From Stephanodiscus triporus (lineage: Eukaryota; Bacillariophyta; Thalassiosirophyceae; Thalassiosirales; Thalassiosiraceae), in NCBI GenBank assembly GCA_036939755.1, contig JALLAZ010000576.1, positions 1 through 14,210 on the forward strand: DNA of 14,210 bases. Reading direction: 5' to 3'. How positions within the stretch are numbered: position 1 is the first letter of the stretch; each line of letters begins with the position of its first letter. Positions 1 through 8,479 of the stretch are shown piece after piece. The position numbers and the translations under genes are program-made. Under the pieces are notes generated by a model that had not been told where the DNA came from, ran no database searches, and saw only the letters and a list, made by a program, of their open reading frames with translations.

Positions 1-428
1 CAACACCAACTGAAATCGCCACGACTTACCCATGGCGTTCTTGTCTTCCCACAAAACTGGCCCTCCCTGGCTCGACCCCCTCCCAACCCCCCGCCCGGAG
101 CCGCCCAGGAGACCGGTGGAGGGGGAAGAGGAGCATCAGTGGTGAGCCCCGAAGCAACAGAGATAGGCCCCCCGCAAGCAGCTGCCGCCCTACGCGTGGT
201 GACGCGTGAGGAAGGAATCGAGCGGGCGACGCTGGGGGCGATGCCCAACTGAGCCCAACTGCCGGTGTCGACAGACGGCACGATGGTGAGGGACTCGAAG
301 TCGAGGGCATCTACCTCGATGCGACCGCGGGCGCCAGGGTCCAACTCGTTGGGAGTGAACCGCTGGCGCCGCGGCGCGCTCCGATCAGAACCTGTTGACA
401 TGACGGGTGCTGGGAGCGGACCCCTCAT
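1..428 (-). CDS. Partial ORF running off the left edge, unknown product, possible first exon
   Basis: Reading the minus strand from an ATG at 428 (a second in-frame ATG is at 401), the frame stays open to the window edge with no stop. At 29-24 there is a GTAAGT donor preceded by TGG, at a codon boundary. A first exon of 133 codons (428-30) followed by a phase-0 intron is therefore as likely as continuous coding. The product starts basic and polar (RSAPRRQRFTPNELD), then has a more ordered stretch with IEVDALDFESLTIV, then becomes Ala/Gly/Pro-rich. I recognise no domain. An overlapping frame on the same strand (310-26) is also open but looks like a shadow. High GC content makes chance open frames common here, so reality as a gene is uncertain. 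Confidence 0.4.
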   Translation of the reverse strand, partial: MRGPLPAPVMSTGSDRSAPRRQRFTPNELDPGARGRIEVDALDFESLTIVPSVDTGSWAQLGIAPSVARSIPSSRVTTRRAAAACGGPISVASGLTTDAPLPPPPVSWAAPGGGLGGGRAREGQFCGKTRTPWVSRGDFSWC

Positions 429-899
429 ATGACACTCAATAAATAGAAGAAAGAAGGGAAGCGGACACCAAGCAATAGGGGCCCAAAGCTGATCAGTCGG
501 TTTGCCGTCTATCGCCGCGTCTCATCCCTGGTCGAGTTCACTTATTGAGGAAGTGCGTTATTTGGCTTTGGTGGTGCGCTTTGGATCATCTTAATGTGTG
601 TGAGGTGTCAGAATAATTGCAAGTGCACCCGCGGTCTGGCCGTCCTTTGGGTCTTGTCCCGAGTGCCCGAGTGCCTTCTTGTTTTCTGCCATCTTGACTT
701 GGCAGTCCGGGAGTGATTCCTGGAACCCCCAGTTTTCCGCCCCTCCCATAGATATTGTAAATATGTAATTAGGAACTCGTACGAAAGGAAGATTTCTTCT
801 CACACTCGCCTAAAGTGTTTCTCAAAAAGCAAAACATCGTGCCAACAGGATCAGTCGTCCTCACACTTCTAATTGGTAGCTACAATAATCATAAAAGAA
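429..899. other. Intergenic region between two divergent ORFs
   Basis: About 470 bases separate the left-edge minus-strand ORF from the plus-strand ORF at 900. If both are genes, this holds two promoters and 5' UTRs. An AT-rich patch lies at about 748-770, and minus-strand AT-rich sequence at 437-445 sits just upstream of the ATG at 428. No convincing TATA box, repeat or RNA gene was seen. A 70-codon minus-strand frame at 803-591 has no recognisable features. Confidence 0.5.
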
Positions 900-3800
900 A
901 TGATGAGGCTCCCACTCCCCCCGAGGACAATTCCGACGACGGCGGCATCCGATAGGCGGTTTGCATCGTCAAACATTGATAGCAATAACCGCGACAACAG
1001 TAGGAACGGAAGCATAAACAATACTACGGGCAAACCATCGTCGTCGTCGCCGTCGTCGTTGTCATCGACATCATCATCGTCATCGTCGTACCATTATCGA
1101 CATCAACATCGCCAGCATTTCAGTCACTCCTCCAACACATCGACATCCACCACCTTCGCATCGCCATCAAGAGAGTCACTGAAGAGTGATTATGTTCATT
1201 CTGTTCGCTGTTCGTTCGAGGAGAACTCACTCGTCAATGGCAGTCGTGGTGACGGTGGCGGCGACAGAGACAACAGCAACCAAAAAAAGGTGGCAGGCGT
1301 TGGCTATATCAGCCGCATCAACGCTCTGACATCATCGTCCTCATTAGCATTGTCATCATCGACTTCGTCGGCTTCGTTGTCCAGTCTCAGACAAAGGCAG
1401 CTTCGACAGAGACAACCAGAACTGCAACATCGACAGCATCAACAAAGACAACGGTTCATTCCAAATATCAGCAGTCCCACATGGAAGCGCATGATACAGG
1501 CTGCATCACCCAGGAATAAAATGATGGTTAAGAATTATGATGACACAAAGGAGAACGCCGACCATTCGTTCTCCTCCAAATCTTTCAAGTTCTCGGATAA
1601 TGCTCATCGTCTTACCGTTGAAATGAACATTCCATCATTTTCTTCCTACAGCGTTAGCAACATGGGTAATGATGATATCACAATCACTAGCAGTGGCAGC
1701 AGCACATTGAATTCAGCAGGATTGGAGAAGCTCGTCAAGGGGAAGAAGATGGAAGACGAGAATCATAAAGGGGCAGAGGTAGAGCCAGCAGCACCAGAGA
1801 GGTTTGAGAACAAAGTGAAGGTGGAGACGAATGTCATATCCGCTGTTGAAGACGAAGAAAATAGAGAAGTAACAGCAGGTCTAGGTAAGAAATATGCCAC
1901 ATATGATAATGACAGACCTGTCCAGAAGACAAATGGCAACATCATCACCGCCTCAACCAATATCACTACCCATGTAGTAAAGAAGAAGAACCCCCTGGCA
2001 TCCTACGTCGAGAGGCAGAACAGGACGACGTCATCATCAATTAACTCACCTTGCGACATGGGAAATACAAGCACGATCACCAGCAAGATGATGGTAGACA
2101 CTGTGGCAGCAAGCGGCAGCTACGATTATTCCTCCTCATCCGAGTCGCTGATTTATTCCCTCGGGGATACAGTCAAGTCGGGAGATCCCTTGGGCGATCT
2201 CACCGCCTTCATCACCGACGCGTCAGAGATGTTGAAAGATGTCGACAACGAAATTGGCAGCGGTTTTGCACAGAGAGACGGCGGGGTCCAAACGTCGAAC
2301 TCCAACCTATCATCAACCAGGTTGTCGGCCGACGCGATCACGGACTTGGTGGCATCGACCCTCGCAGAATGCAGACTGCTGTTGGAGATGAGTCCGCCAC
2401 CCACGCCTTACGGCGAACATGGACATGACGGGTTCGGGTTCAGCGCAGTTTACACAAGGGGAGAGCGACGATTTGATGGGCGAACCACGGATGCCCATCA
2501 ACCTGATGAGAGGCCTTATTCGCAGTCTTGGCTACAGCAGGCACGCTGTGCTATTAACGAAGAGGGCAACAAGGACAACTACGGCTGCACCCTAGCCATG
2601 TCTGGCAGAACAGGAGGCTCTCCCTACTCCTCCTCCTCCTCGTCGACCACTTCCATTGTGTCCACATCCACATTCACCAATATTCTTACCTGCGATGAGG
2701 TGGGCATCAATTCGACGAGGAAAACTAACATGGACGGCAAATCTACGGAAAAGGATCAATGTCATCCTATAAGAATCGGGGACGAGACTTCAATAAATAA
2801 TAAGGTTGAGGAGCATCATCAGCAACAAAGAGAGAATATGTCATTTCTAAAATCGTCCAGTAGGAGCAGTGGCAGCAGCGGAGGTGACAATGACTACCAG
2901 GAGGAGCCATCGACACCAGTTTCACGCGCCGAATATCGCATTCTTCAACGGAGGGAAAAACTTATACAGAGTTTAGAAAAGGTGAATAGGATACTAGAGA
3001 AAAGCACTGGGAACAGGCAGCGACCGCAGGTGGAGGAGATGCCGACAAATCAAACGATGACCACCTCAGAAAGAACATCTGTTAACGGCGCGAGTAATAG
3101 TGAGAATAATTACATCATGGTGGCCCAGAAATCCAGTCGCCGTAAGATGGAGCTTCGAGTCGATACTGAAGCGAATACATCATCCTCATCATCAGGACCA
3201 CAAAACCAGACGGCGGCATCACACGCAGAAGTATTGGTAGCAGCATCTGACAAGGATAGCGAGGAAATCTTGATGATAGACGATGGAGGGATTTCAGTCT
3301 CTATTTCCTCGACGCACAAGCCGACAACTTGCACTATGCAACGACTGGAATGCATTTCATCGGATCCGCCATCATTTGCGGCAAACATTTTTCGGGCTGA
3401 TTGCGGGTATCACGGAGAAGGCACGAGCGCCCCAGAATTGATTGAATTTGGACATGTCCAGTCCATGTCTCAAGAAAGTTCATTAACGGACAATAACGAT
3501 GACACTCTCTTCTTGCTTGCTGACAATCGAACAATGCAATCTCCAGCGGATGAAAAGAGTACTGCTAGTAGTAGTAAGGTCCGATTACATGCAAAAGTCA
3601 AGGACCATGGACTCAACAATGCCATCAAGGGTGGCTTGCAGACGTGGCAGGGCAAGGAGCGGCAGCAAATGTGTCCCCAATTCTTGCCATCATTGAAGTA
3701 TTCAACCATGCAGGAACATGATGTGTTTGCCGATGATAACATTGTTGGGTTGGTGACAAATAACGACAACGATTTCCATAGAAGTCCGGTGTGGGGAACC

Positions 3801-4220
3801 AAACAAGTTGCCGCCCCAAGTAGTGAAAGGGGTGTCAAGCAAGCGACAAGGATGAACAACAGTGGCAAGTTCATCAAAAAACTGTTCACCCAGTCGTTTG
3901 ACGATGGCTTTTCGCGTCATGTAGAGTTTCACGATCAAGTGAACGCCTGTAACACGATCGAGCGATCAGTCTCTCATGCTCGCGAGGAGGAGCAGAGGGA
4001 TGACAAGATGTCTGGTCCAACATACGATTTCAGTCTACACAGCTGCTCCATGTCCCCATCTTCATCTAATGATGATCAGTGTTGGTTAAAATCAGGACAA
4101 CCACAACATCATCGACTTGGCGATGGATCACTCGTGACGCACAAACCACGACGCTTGCACATAAAAATACTTAATACGCTACGCGGTGGCATGAAGAAAT
4201 CCAGAAAAAACGTCACGTGA
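900..4220 (+). CDS. Large Ser-rich, mostly disordered hypothetical protein (1106 aa)
   Basis: A single uninterrupted frame of 1106 codons. An in-frame TAA at 870-872 precedes it and the first in-frame ATG is at 900, with another immediately after, so the start is well bounded. No catalytic domain is recognised. Residues about 44-62 are a poly-Ser block written with mixed TCG/TCA codons, followed by a His/Gln/Arg-rich patch and a Gln/Arg-rich patch near residues 165-190. Most of the chain looks disordered (Ser, Asn, Thr, Asp). Three stretches look more ordered: a segment with LTAFITDASEMLKDVDNE and LVASTLAECRLLLEM near residues 430-500; a likely coiled coil at about 675-705 (EYRILQRREKLIQSLEKV); and a segment near 990-1012 containing FIKKLFTQSFDDGF. 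The C-terminus is basic (KPRRLHIKI, then MKKSRK), suggesting nucleic-acid or nuclear interaction, which is only inference. It converges with the minus-strand gene ending at 4392. Confidence 0.8.
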   Translation: MMRLPLPPRTIPTTAASDRRFASSNIDSNNRDNSRNGSINNTTGKPSSSSPSSLSSTSSSSSSYHYRHQHRQHFSHSSNTSTSTTFASPSRESLKSDYVHSVRCSFEENSLVNGSRGDGGGDRDNSNQKKVAGVGYISRINALTSSSSLALSSSTSSASLSSLRQRQLRQRQPELQHRQHQQRQRFIPNISSPTWKRMIQAASPRNKMMVKNYDDTKENADHSFSSKSFKFSDNAHRLTVEMNIPSFSSYSVSNMGNDDITITSSGSSTLNSAGLEKLVKGKKMEDENHKGAEVEPAAPERFENKVKVETNVISAVEDEENREVTAGLGKKYATYDNDRPVQKTNGNIITASTNITTHVVKKKNPLASYVERQNRTTSSSINSPCDMGNTSTITSKMMVDTVAASGSYDYSSSSESLIYSLGDTVKSGDPLGDLTAFITDASEMLKDVDNEIGSGFAQRDGGVQTSNSNLSSTRLSADAITDLVASTLAECRLLLEMSPPPTPYGEHGHDGFGFSAVYTRGERRFDGRTTDAHQPDERPYSQSWLQQARCAINEEGNKDNYGCTLAMSGRTGGSPYSSSSSSTTSIVSTSTFTNILTCDEVGINSTRKTNMDGKSTEKDQCHPIRIGDETSINNKVEEHHQQQRENMSFLKSSSRSSGSSGGDNDYQEEPSTPVSRAEYRILQRREKLIQSLEKVNRILEKSTGNRQRPQVEEMPTNQTMTTSERTSVNGASNSENNYIMVAQKSSRRKMELRVDTEANTSSSSSGPQNQTAASHAEVLVAASDKDSEEILMIDDGGISVSISSTHKPTTCTMQRLECISSDPPSFAANIFRADCGYHGEGTSAPELIEFGHVQSMSQESSLTDNNDDTLFLLADNRTMQSPADEKSTASSSKVRLHAKVKDHGLNNAIKGGLQTWQGKERQQMCPQFLPSLKYSTMQEHDVFADDNIVGLVTNNDNDFHRSPVWGTKQVAAPSSERGVKQATRMNNSGKFIKKLFTQSFDDGFSRHVEFHDQVNACNTIERSVSHAREEEQRDDKMSGPTYDFSLHSCSMSPSSSNDDQCWLKSGQPQHHRLGDGSLVTHKPRRLHIKILNTLRGGMKKSRKNVT
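1033..1089 (+). repeat. Ser-codon microsatellite (TCG/TCA)n
   Basis: An interrupted run of TCG and TCA codons with a few CCG, TTG and ACA triplets encodes a Ser-rich stretch near the N-terminus of the 1106-aa protein. The mixture of synonymous codons suggests an older repeat than the pure tracts elsewhere in this window. Confidence 0.8.
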
Positions 4221-4391
4221 AGGAGATCCTGATTTGGAATCGCTGAAAGAATATTCTCTTTGTGGTACAATAGTGGTTTGAGTAGAAGGAAGAACATATC
4301 GTAGTGGTTTGAGATAAGATATCTAGAGGAAATTTGTATAAGCGAATACCCTCCGCCCCTCCTCTCTCTCTCTTCTCTCTGACCCCCCATC
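4221..4391. other. Short convergent 3' intergenic region
   Basis: Only 171 bp separate the stop codons of the two convergent genes, so their 3' UTRs probably overlap. A CT-rich run at about 4357-4380 (AG-rich on the minus strand) lies next to the minus-strand gene's stop. No clear polyadenylation signal was identified on either strand. Confidence 0.6.
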
Positions 4392-7166
4392 CTAGTAGTC
4401 ATCAGACTTCATCGGGATTCCCCCCATCCCGAACAGAGCCGACATCTCCGCATCTTCCAACTCCCGGCCGCTCCTGAAGCTCAAGGCGCCCACCTCCTCT
4501 TCGTCGTCATCGTCCGGATCGAATCCGTAAGCGGCAGCATATCCGCCTGACCTACTACCACTCCTACTCCGGTCGGAGTCCCTCACGTCGTCAAGGACGG
4601 GCGCCCTCTCGTCATTCGGGTACTCGTCCGCAATGCGCTCAAGCTCTTCCAGAAGGAAGTCCGACGCCATCATCGCCGCGCTTGTCTGCGCGCCGTTGAG
4701 AGACGAACCGCGTCGTCCGCGTCCGTCGTCCTTCCCCCTCCCTAGTCTTATCTCGAGCGCCTGCAGTATGACGTTGACCATGTCCCCCCCGTCGATCTGG
4801 CCCCTGTCGACCCTGTTCGCCGCCGGGGTGGGATCGAACGCGAATGACGAGTCCTCGGCCCTGACGACACCCTCGACCTGGAGGTCGTTCGCGACGCGCA
4901 GCGCCTCCATGTCCCTACGATCGACCTTCATCCCTTCAACGTCGGACCAGTCGCGCAGGCGTAGCATCCTCTCGAGCGCGTCGGTACCGATGCGGCTCAG
5001 CGTCTTCTCGTTCTGTTCAGGGGGGGGGGGGGGGGGGGGGGGGGGGGGATCACGGCGGGTATGGTTACAAACGCCCCGAGCGGGGAAATATTAGATAAAG
5101 TCGCATTCGTATGGTACGCGGGGCGACACCTAGACGGTACGGACGATAGAGTACCCCCCCCCCCCCCTCTCTCTCTCCACCGCCCGACCCGTTTTTCATC
5201 TCACCACCCTCCTCCTCCACCTCCTCCTCCTCCCCCGTCTCAACCGACCGCCAGCCCGCCCGTGCTCGTTCCGAGAAACTCACCTGCTGGTAGACCAACC
5301 CCGTCGGTATCCCCCGTTGCGCGACCCGCACCTGCCTCGTCCTAAGTATGTTCACCATCGGCCACGGACTCCTCCTCGCGTAATTCCCCGCCATCCCCCC
5401 CTCCCCCAGCCGATCCCGCCCTCCGTCCCGGAACGTCCAGTCCGGGTGGAAGAATATCAGCTGTATCATATCGCCGAGGCCGTCGAGTCCCGACTGGCCG
5501 TCCCCGAGGGCGCCGGTGAGCGTGTCCGCCCACTGCTCGAACGACTCCACCCCTCCTCCCGATCCCGATCCCGATCCCTCGCCGCCGCCGCCGGCGCAGA
5601 ATTTCGGCAGCACGTGCAGCGTCGTGGATATCTCGTCCTCGCCGGACGTATGCACCCGCGACACCTCGGACCAGTACGACGCGTACGCGTCCTCCGGCGT
5701 CAGCGCATATCGGTCGACCGCGTACCTCACGGGGCCGGGGGGTATCCCCGACCTCGTCGACGACTGCGTGAACGGGCAAAGAGCGAGGTCGGCCATCATG
5801 CGCGATACCCAATTCTCGGTGACGGAGACAATCGCCGAGTCGTCGTCGGGCAGGACGAGGTGGGAGGGCGTGACGACCGACGTCGTCGACGTCGACGTCG
5901 ACGTCTTCGTCGCGCGGGCGTCGTCGTCGTCGTCGATGTCGTCGTCGGTCCCGCCGAAATCCCAAACCTCGTCGTCGTCCCAGAACGGATCCGGTGCGAA
6001 TATCATCCCCGCGCCGCCCTGTTGGTACGTCCCCGCCGTGCCCGCGGGATTGCGATACGACTTGACCGTGAACCCCCGATGATGATGACGACGACGACGA
6101 CGACGAAGATCGTTTCCGTTTCCGTTTCCGTCGCCGTCGCCGCCTGAGTCGTCGTCGCCGTCGTCGTCGTCATCGTCGCCTCCTTCCGCACAATAGGGCA
6201 CGAGGACAGTGTCGACGCCGAAATTGTCGCACACGTCCTTGCAGGCGTCGAGGTGCGCGATGAGTTTCGACAGGAACGTCCGATCGGCGAGTTTGTGGGA
6301 CATGCGGGGGTAGATGACGGTGGCGGATTCCTTTTTTTTTCGGCGTTTGGGGAGTGGGAAGTGGAATAGATGGACGGATAGATATATGGACGGATATGGA
6401 TGGGACGTTAGCAACAAGGGAGAGAGGGCGGGATGGGACGAGGGGGGGATTTCGTATCCGAGGAGGGATGGAAACGACCAAAAGACGGCGCGAGCGAGAG
6501 GCGGGCCGAGGATACGAACGGATGATAACATTGCCCGAGAAAGAAAAATAAAATTAATATCGAGGTTTCGATTTCACGAGAGCCCCGCGGCACCCCCCCC
6601 CCCCTCCCGCACCGGCCCGTCGCACGGAAGAAGAAGAAGAAGAAGAAGAAGAACAAGAAGAACAAGAAGAAAAACAATCACGGCCCGTCGCACGGAAGAA
6701 GAAGATGACGAAGAATAAACATAAACATAATAATAATGAAAATAATAATAATAAAAAAACTCACCCCCCGCCTCATGGTCGCGGAGGCGAGCGACACCAG
6801 CCGCCAGAGCGACGACATCATCTCCGGCAACGTCCCGGCGTCGTCGGTCGTCGTCCTGGGCGGCGGCTCGCGGGGAGGTGGAGGTGGAGGAGGAGGACGC
6901 GAGGAGGAGGCGTACGACGACGACGACGACGACGCCGCGGCGGCGGCGAGGGACCACCGTCCCCCCCCCCCAGACGACGAGGAGAACGACGACGCGTCGT
7001 CGTCGTCGCGGCCTATGGGGGAGGAGGGGGGAGGCCGGCGCGCCGCCGCGCGACGGAGGGACGACGACGAAGGCGGGGGCATCGTCAGCCCGAGACATGC
7101 GGACGACATGGAGGTCAGGACGACGACGACGGACGTCGCGACGAGGAGGGGGGGCGTCGCCGTCAT
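4392..7166 (-). CDS. DUF1415-domain protein with signal-peptide-like N-terminus (3 exons, about 689 aa)
   Basis: Proposed exons on the minus strand are 7166-6765 (134 aa), 6330-5284 (349 aa) and 5012-4392 (206 aa plus TAG). Both junctions are phase 0 with GTGAGT donors. The N-terminus has a hydrophobic core (LLVATSVVVVLTSM) resembling a signal peptide or the first part of a plastid presequence, but no clear ASA-F motif is visible. DUF1415 spans about residues 303-495: ENWVSRMMADLALCPF with the family's LCPF motif (318-321), IFFHPDW (about 427-432), NYARRSPWPMVNILR (about 450-464) and, across exon junction 2, YQQ-NEKTLSRIG. The family is known from bacteria and some eukaryotes; its biochemical role is unknown to me. 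Before the domain lie a conserved-looking helical segment (LADRTFLSKLIAHLDAC) and Asp/Gly/Asn/Arg/His-rich low complexity. The C-terminus is an acidic tail. It is head-to-head with ALG14. Confidence 0.85.
5020..5048 (+). repeat. Homopolymer G29 (C29 on the sense strand of the minus gene)
   Basis: Twenty-nine uninterrupted G on the plus strand. On the minus strand it is a poly-C tract ending seven bases before the intron 2 acceptor dinucleotide boundary, where a polypyrimidine tract belongs. Its exact length should not be trusted without raw reads. Confidence 0.95.
5154..5167 (+). repeat. Homopolymer C14
   Basis: Fourteen C on the plus strand (G14 in the minus-strand transcript), followed by a short CT run. 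It lies in the same intron as the G29 tract and is complementary to part of it in the pre-mRNA. Confidence 0.95.
6331..6764 (-). other. Intron 1 of the DUF1415 gene (434 bp)
   Basis: The donor is GTGAGT at 6764-6759. The proposed acceptor AG at 6332-6331 follows a run of nine A, which is unusual. It is, however, the first AG downstream of a strong branch-point-like GCTAAC (6412-6407, branch A near 6408), with pyrimidine-rich sequence between, and it joins two phase-0 frames. The intron is rich in TTA/TTC repeats and contains a partial tandem duplication. Confidence 0.65.
6613..6705. repeat. Partial tandem duplication inside intron 1
   Basis: The 25-bp string that begins CGGCCCGTCGCACGG and runs into GAA repeats occurs at 6613-6637 and again at 6681-6705, an offset of 68 bp, with GAA/CAA-type purine-rich sequence between. 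This looks like slippage or a local tandem duplication in non-coding DNA. Confidence 0.85.
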
Positions 7167-7374
7167 GATATATTTCTCTAGAGTATATTATTATTGAGAG
7201 GTTATTTTTTACTTATTATTATTTGGCGCCTTCGGAAGATTTTTCCCGCCACCCATCGTACTTACCTCTAGATGAAATCTACGTAACCTCCGGCGTTGCC
7301 TCCATCCCCCCCCCCATCCATCCCTTAGTACGATACCTAGTCGTCGGCCTCGACCCTGCCCTGCGTTCGTCGCG
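7167..7374. promoter_or_regulatory. Head-to-head promoter region between the DUF1415 gene and ALG14
   Basis: The two start codons face away from each other across 208 bp, so both promoters and 5' UTRs must fit here unless an upstream non-coding exon exists. The left half (about 7168-7226) is strongly AT-rich, unlike the GC-rich flanks, and contains TATATT- and TTATTATT-type sequence usable in either direction. No specific element is claimed. Confidence 0.6.
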
Positions 7375-8469
7375 ATGATGATCGCGGCCGCCTCCATCCT
7401 CGTCCTCCTCCTCGTCGGACTCGCAATGATCGGTCGATGCGAGCTTCGTCGTCGTCAACGTCGTCGTAGTCGTCGTCATCGCATCGTCGGCCCCCGCGGG
7501 GTCGACGACGATGACGACGACATCACCGACATCGACGAGGACGACGTCGTCAACGACGACTATGATCGTAGTCTTAGTCGTAGTCGTAGTCGACCCAAGA
7601 CGATGGCGATCCTCGGGAGCGGCGGACACACGTCCGAGATGATGCGGCTGCTCGACGAGCTCGATCCGATCAGGTACGGCGACGTGGTGTACGTCTTGGC
7701 AGACACCGACGATACGTCGCTGCCGAGGCTGACGGCGGCAGAGCGCACGACGACTACGACTACGACGACTACGACTACTACGACTACGACTACGACGACG
7801 ACTACGACTACGGCCGGGACGAAGGGAGACGGCGGGGGAGGGGGAGGTGGACGGGGCGGCAGGAGTAGGAGTAGGAGGAGGAGCGGGAATGGGAGGGGGG
7901 ACGACGACGACAATCGGGACGACGACGATCGTCCGTCAAGGAGGAGGAGGAGGCGACCTCGCGAGCCTCGCGAGGTCCATCGCCTGCCGAGGGCGAGGGA
8001 GGTCCGTCAGTCCTACGTCACGTCGATTTTCACCACGGCGCGTTCGTTCGTTTCGACGTTCGCGCTGCTATGGAGGGTCCGGCCGGACCTGATCGTTGCC
8101 AACGGGCCGGGAACGTGCGTGCCGGTCATGTACGCGTCGTTCGTCCTGCGTGCGGTGTCGTCGACGGTCCTCCTCCTCCTCGGTGGAGAAGGAGGAGGAG
8201 GAGGGGGCGCGATGATGATGATGGGCGGCGGGCGCTGCCGCGACACGTGGACGTCGTTCCGTCGATGCAGGCTGGTATTCGTGGAGTCCGTGTGTCGCGT
8301 ACGGACGCTGTCGTTGTCGGGGAGGCTGCTTTACCCGATAGTCGACCTCTTCGTCGTGCACTGGCCGTACCAGGCGGAGAGGTATCCGTCGGCGATCGTG
8401 AGCGACGTGTTCGTTCGGCATGATGGCGATCGTTGTCGCCGCGTCTTCGACGTCGACGACGACGAATGA
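7375..8469 (+). CDS. ALG14: ALG14, UDP-GlcNAc transferase membrane subunit (N-glycan assembly)
   Basis: Alg14 anchors the catalytic partner Alg13 to the cytosolic face of the ER; together they add the second GlcNAc to dolichol-PP-GlcNAc. The 364-aa product has an N-terminal membrane anchor (residues about 3-20) followed by basic residues. Family motifs then appear in order: ILGSGGHTSEMMRLL (79-93), YVLADTDDTS (106-115), VHRLPRAREVRQSY (201-214), SIFTTARS, RVRPDLIVANGPGTCVPV (234-251), VFVESVCRVRTLSLSG (301-316) and VVHWPYQAERYP (327-338). It is longer than animal Alg14 (about 216 aa) because of inserts: an acidic block at 44-64, a 22-Thr run followed by Gly/Arg/Asp-rich sequence at 125-199, and a Gly/Met-rich insert near 270-290. 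All are in frame, so no intron is needed. ATG 7378 could be the start instead. No Alg13 gene is present in the window. Confidence 0.93.
   Translation: MMIAAASILVLLLVGLAMIGRCELRRRQRRRSRRHRIVGPRGVDDDDDDITDIDEDDVVNDDYDRSLSRSRSRPKTMAILGSGGHTSEMMRLLDELDPIRYGDVVYVLADTDDTSLPRLTAAERTTTTTTTTTTTTTTTTTTTTTTAGTKGDGGGGGGGRGGRSRSRRRSGNGRGDDDDNRDDDDRPSRRRRRRPREPREVHRLPRAREVRQSYVTSIFTTARSFVSTFALLWRVRPDLIVANGPGTCVPVMYASFVLRAVSSTVLLLLGGEGGGGGGAMMMMGGGRCRDTWTSFRRCRLVFVESVCRVRTLSLSGRLLYPIVDLFVVHWPYQAERYPSAIVSDVFVRHDGDRCRRVFDVDDDE
7747..7812 (+). repeat. Poly-Thr coding repeat (ACG/ACT)22 in ALG14
   Basis: Twenty-two consecutive Thr codons alternate ACG and ACT, with an underlying 6-bp period that is interrupted in places. 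The tract sits between the ADTDDTS and HRLPRAREV motifs, a loop that is short in other Alg14 proteins. Confidence 0.95.
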
Positions 8470-8479
8470 CGACGAAAGA

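Larger units (their letters stand above)
5013..5283 (-). other. Intron 2 of the DUF1415 gene (271 bp) inside the conserved domain
   Basis: CAG|GTGAGT at 5283 and CTGAACAG ending at 5013 give a phase-0 intron. Its removal joins YQQ to NEKTLSRIG, matching the usual C-terminal motif of DUF1415. In the sense direction it holds a G14 tract and then a C29 tract a few bases before the acceptor. The first AG after the CTAAT-like branch site is the one used. Confidence 0.85.

Noticed and set aside
437..475. Possible retrotransposon primer-binding-like string on the minus strand (TGGTGTCCGC) upstream of the edge ORF
   Set aside because: No matching tRNA could be named with confidence, and no paired LTRs, integrase or reverse transcriptase motifs are visible in the window.
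591..803. 70-codon minus-strand ORF in the first intergenic region
   Set aside because: It is short, has no recognisable domain and no support from splice or context signals.
5317..6147. Long plus-strand frames (up to 276 codons) opposite the DUF1415 exon
   Set aside because: They are antisense shadows produced by GC-rich TCG/GAC repeats; their products are Arg/Val/Pro-rich without any domain, while the minus strand carries clear DUF1415 motifs.
6574..7181. Several overlapping frames on both strands around exon 1 of the DUF1415 gene
   Set aside because: GC-rich repeats leave many frames open. Only the minus-strand frame starting at 7166 gives a signal-peptide-like start and an in-phase donor to the conserved exon.
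7813..7980. Gly/Arg/Asp-rich stretch of ALG14 considered as an unspliced intron
   Set aside because: It is open in frame, has no convincing donor/acceptor pair with pyrimidine tract, and similar low-complexity inserts occur in neighbouring coding exons.
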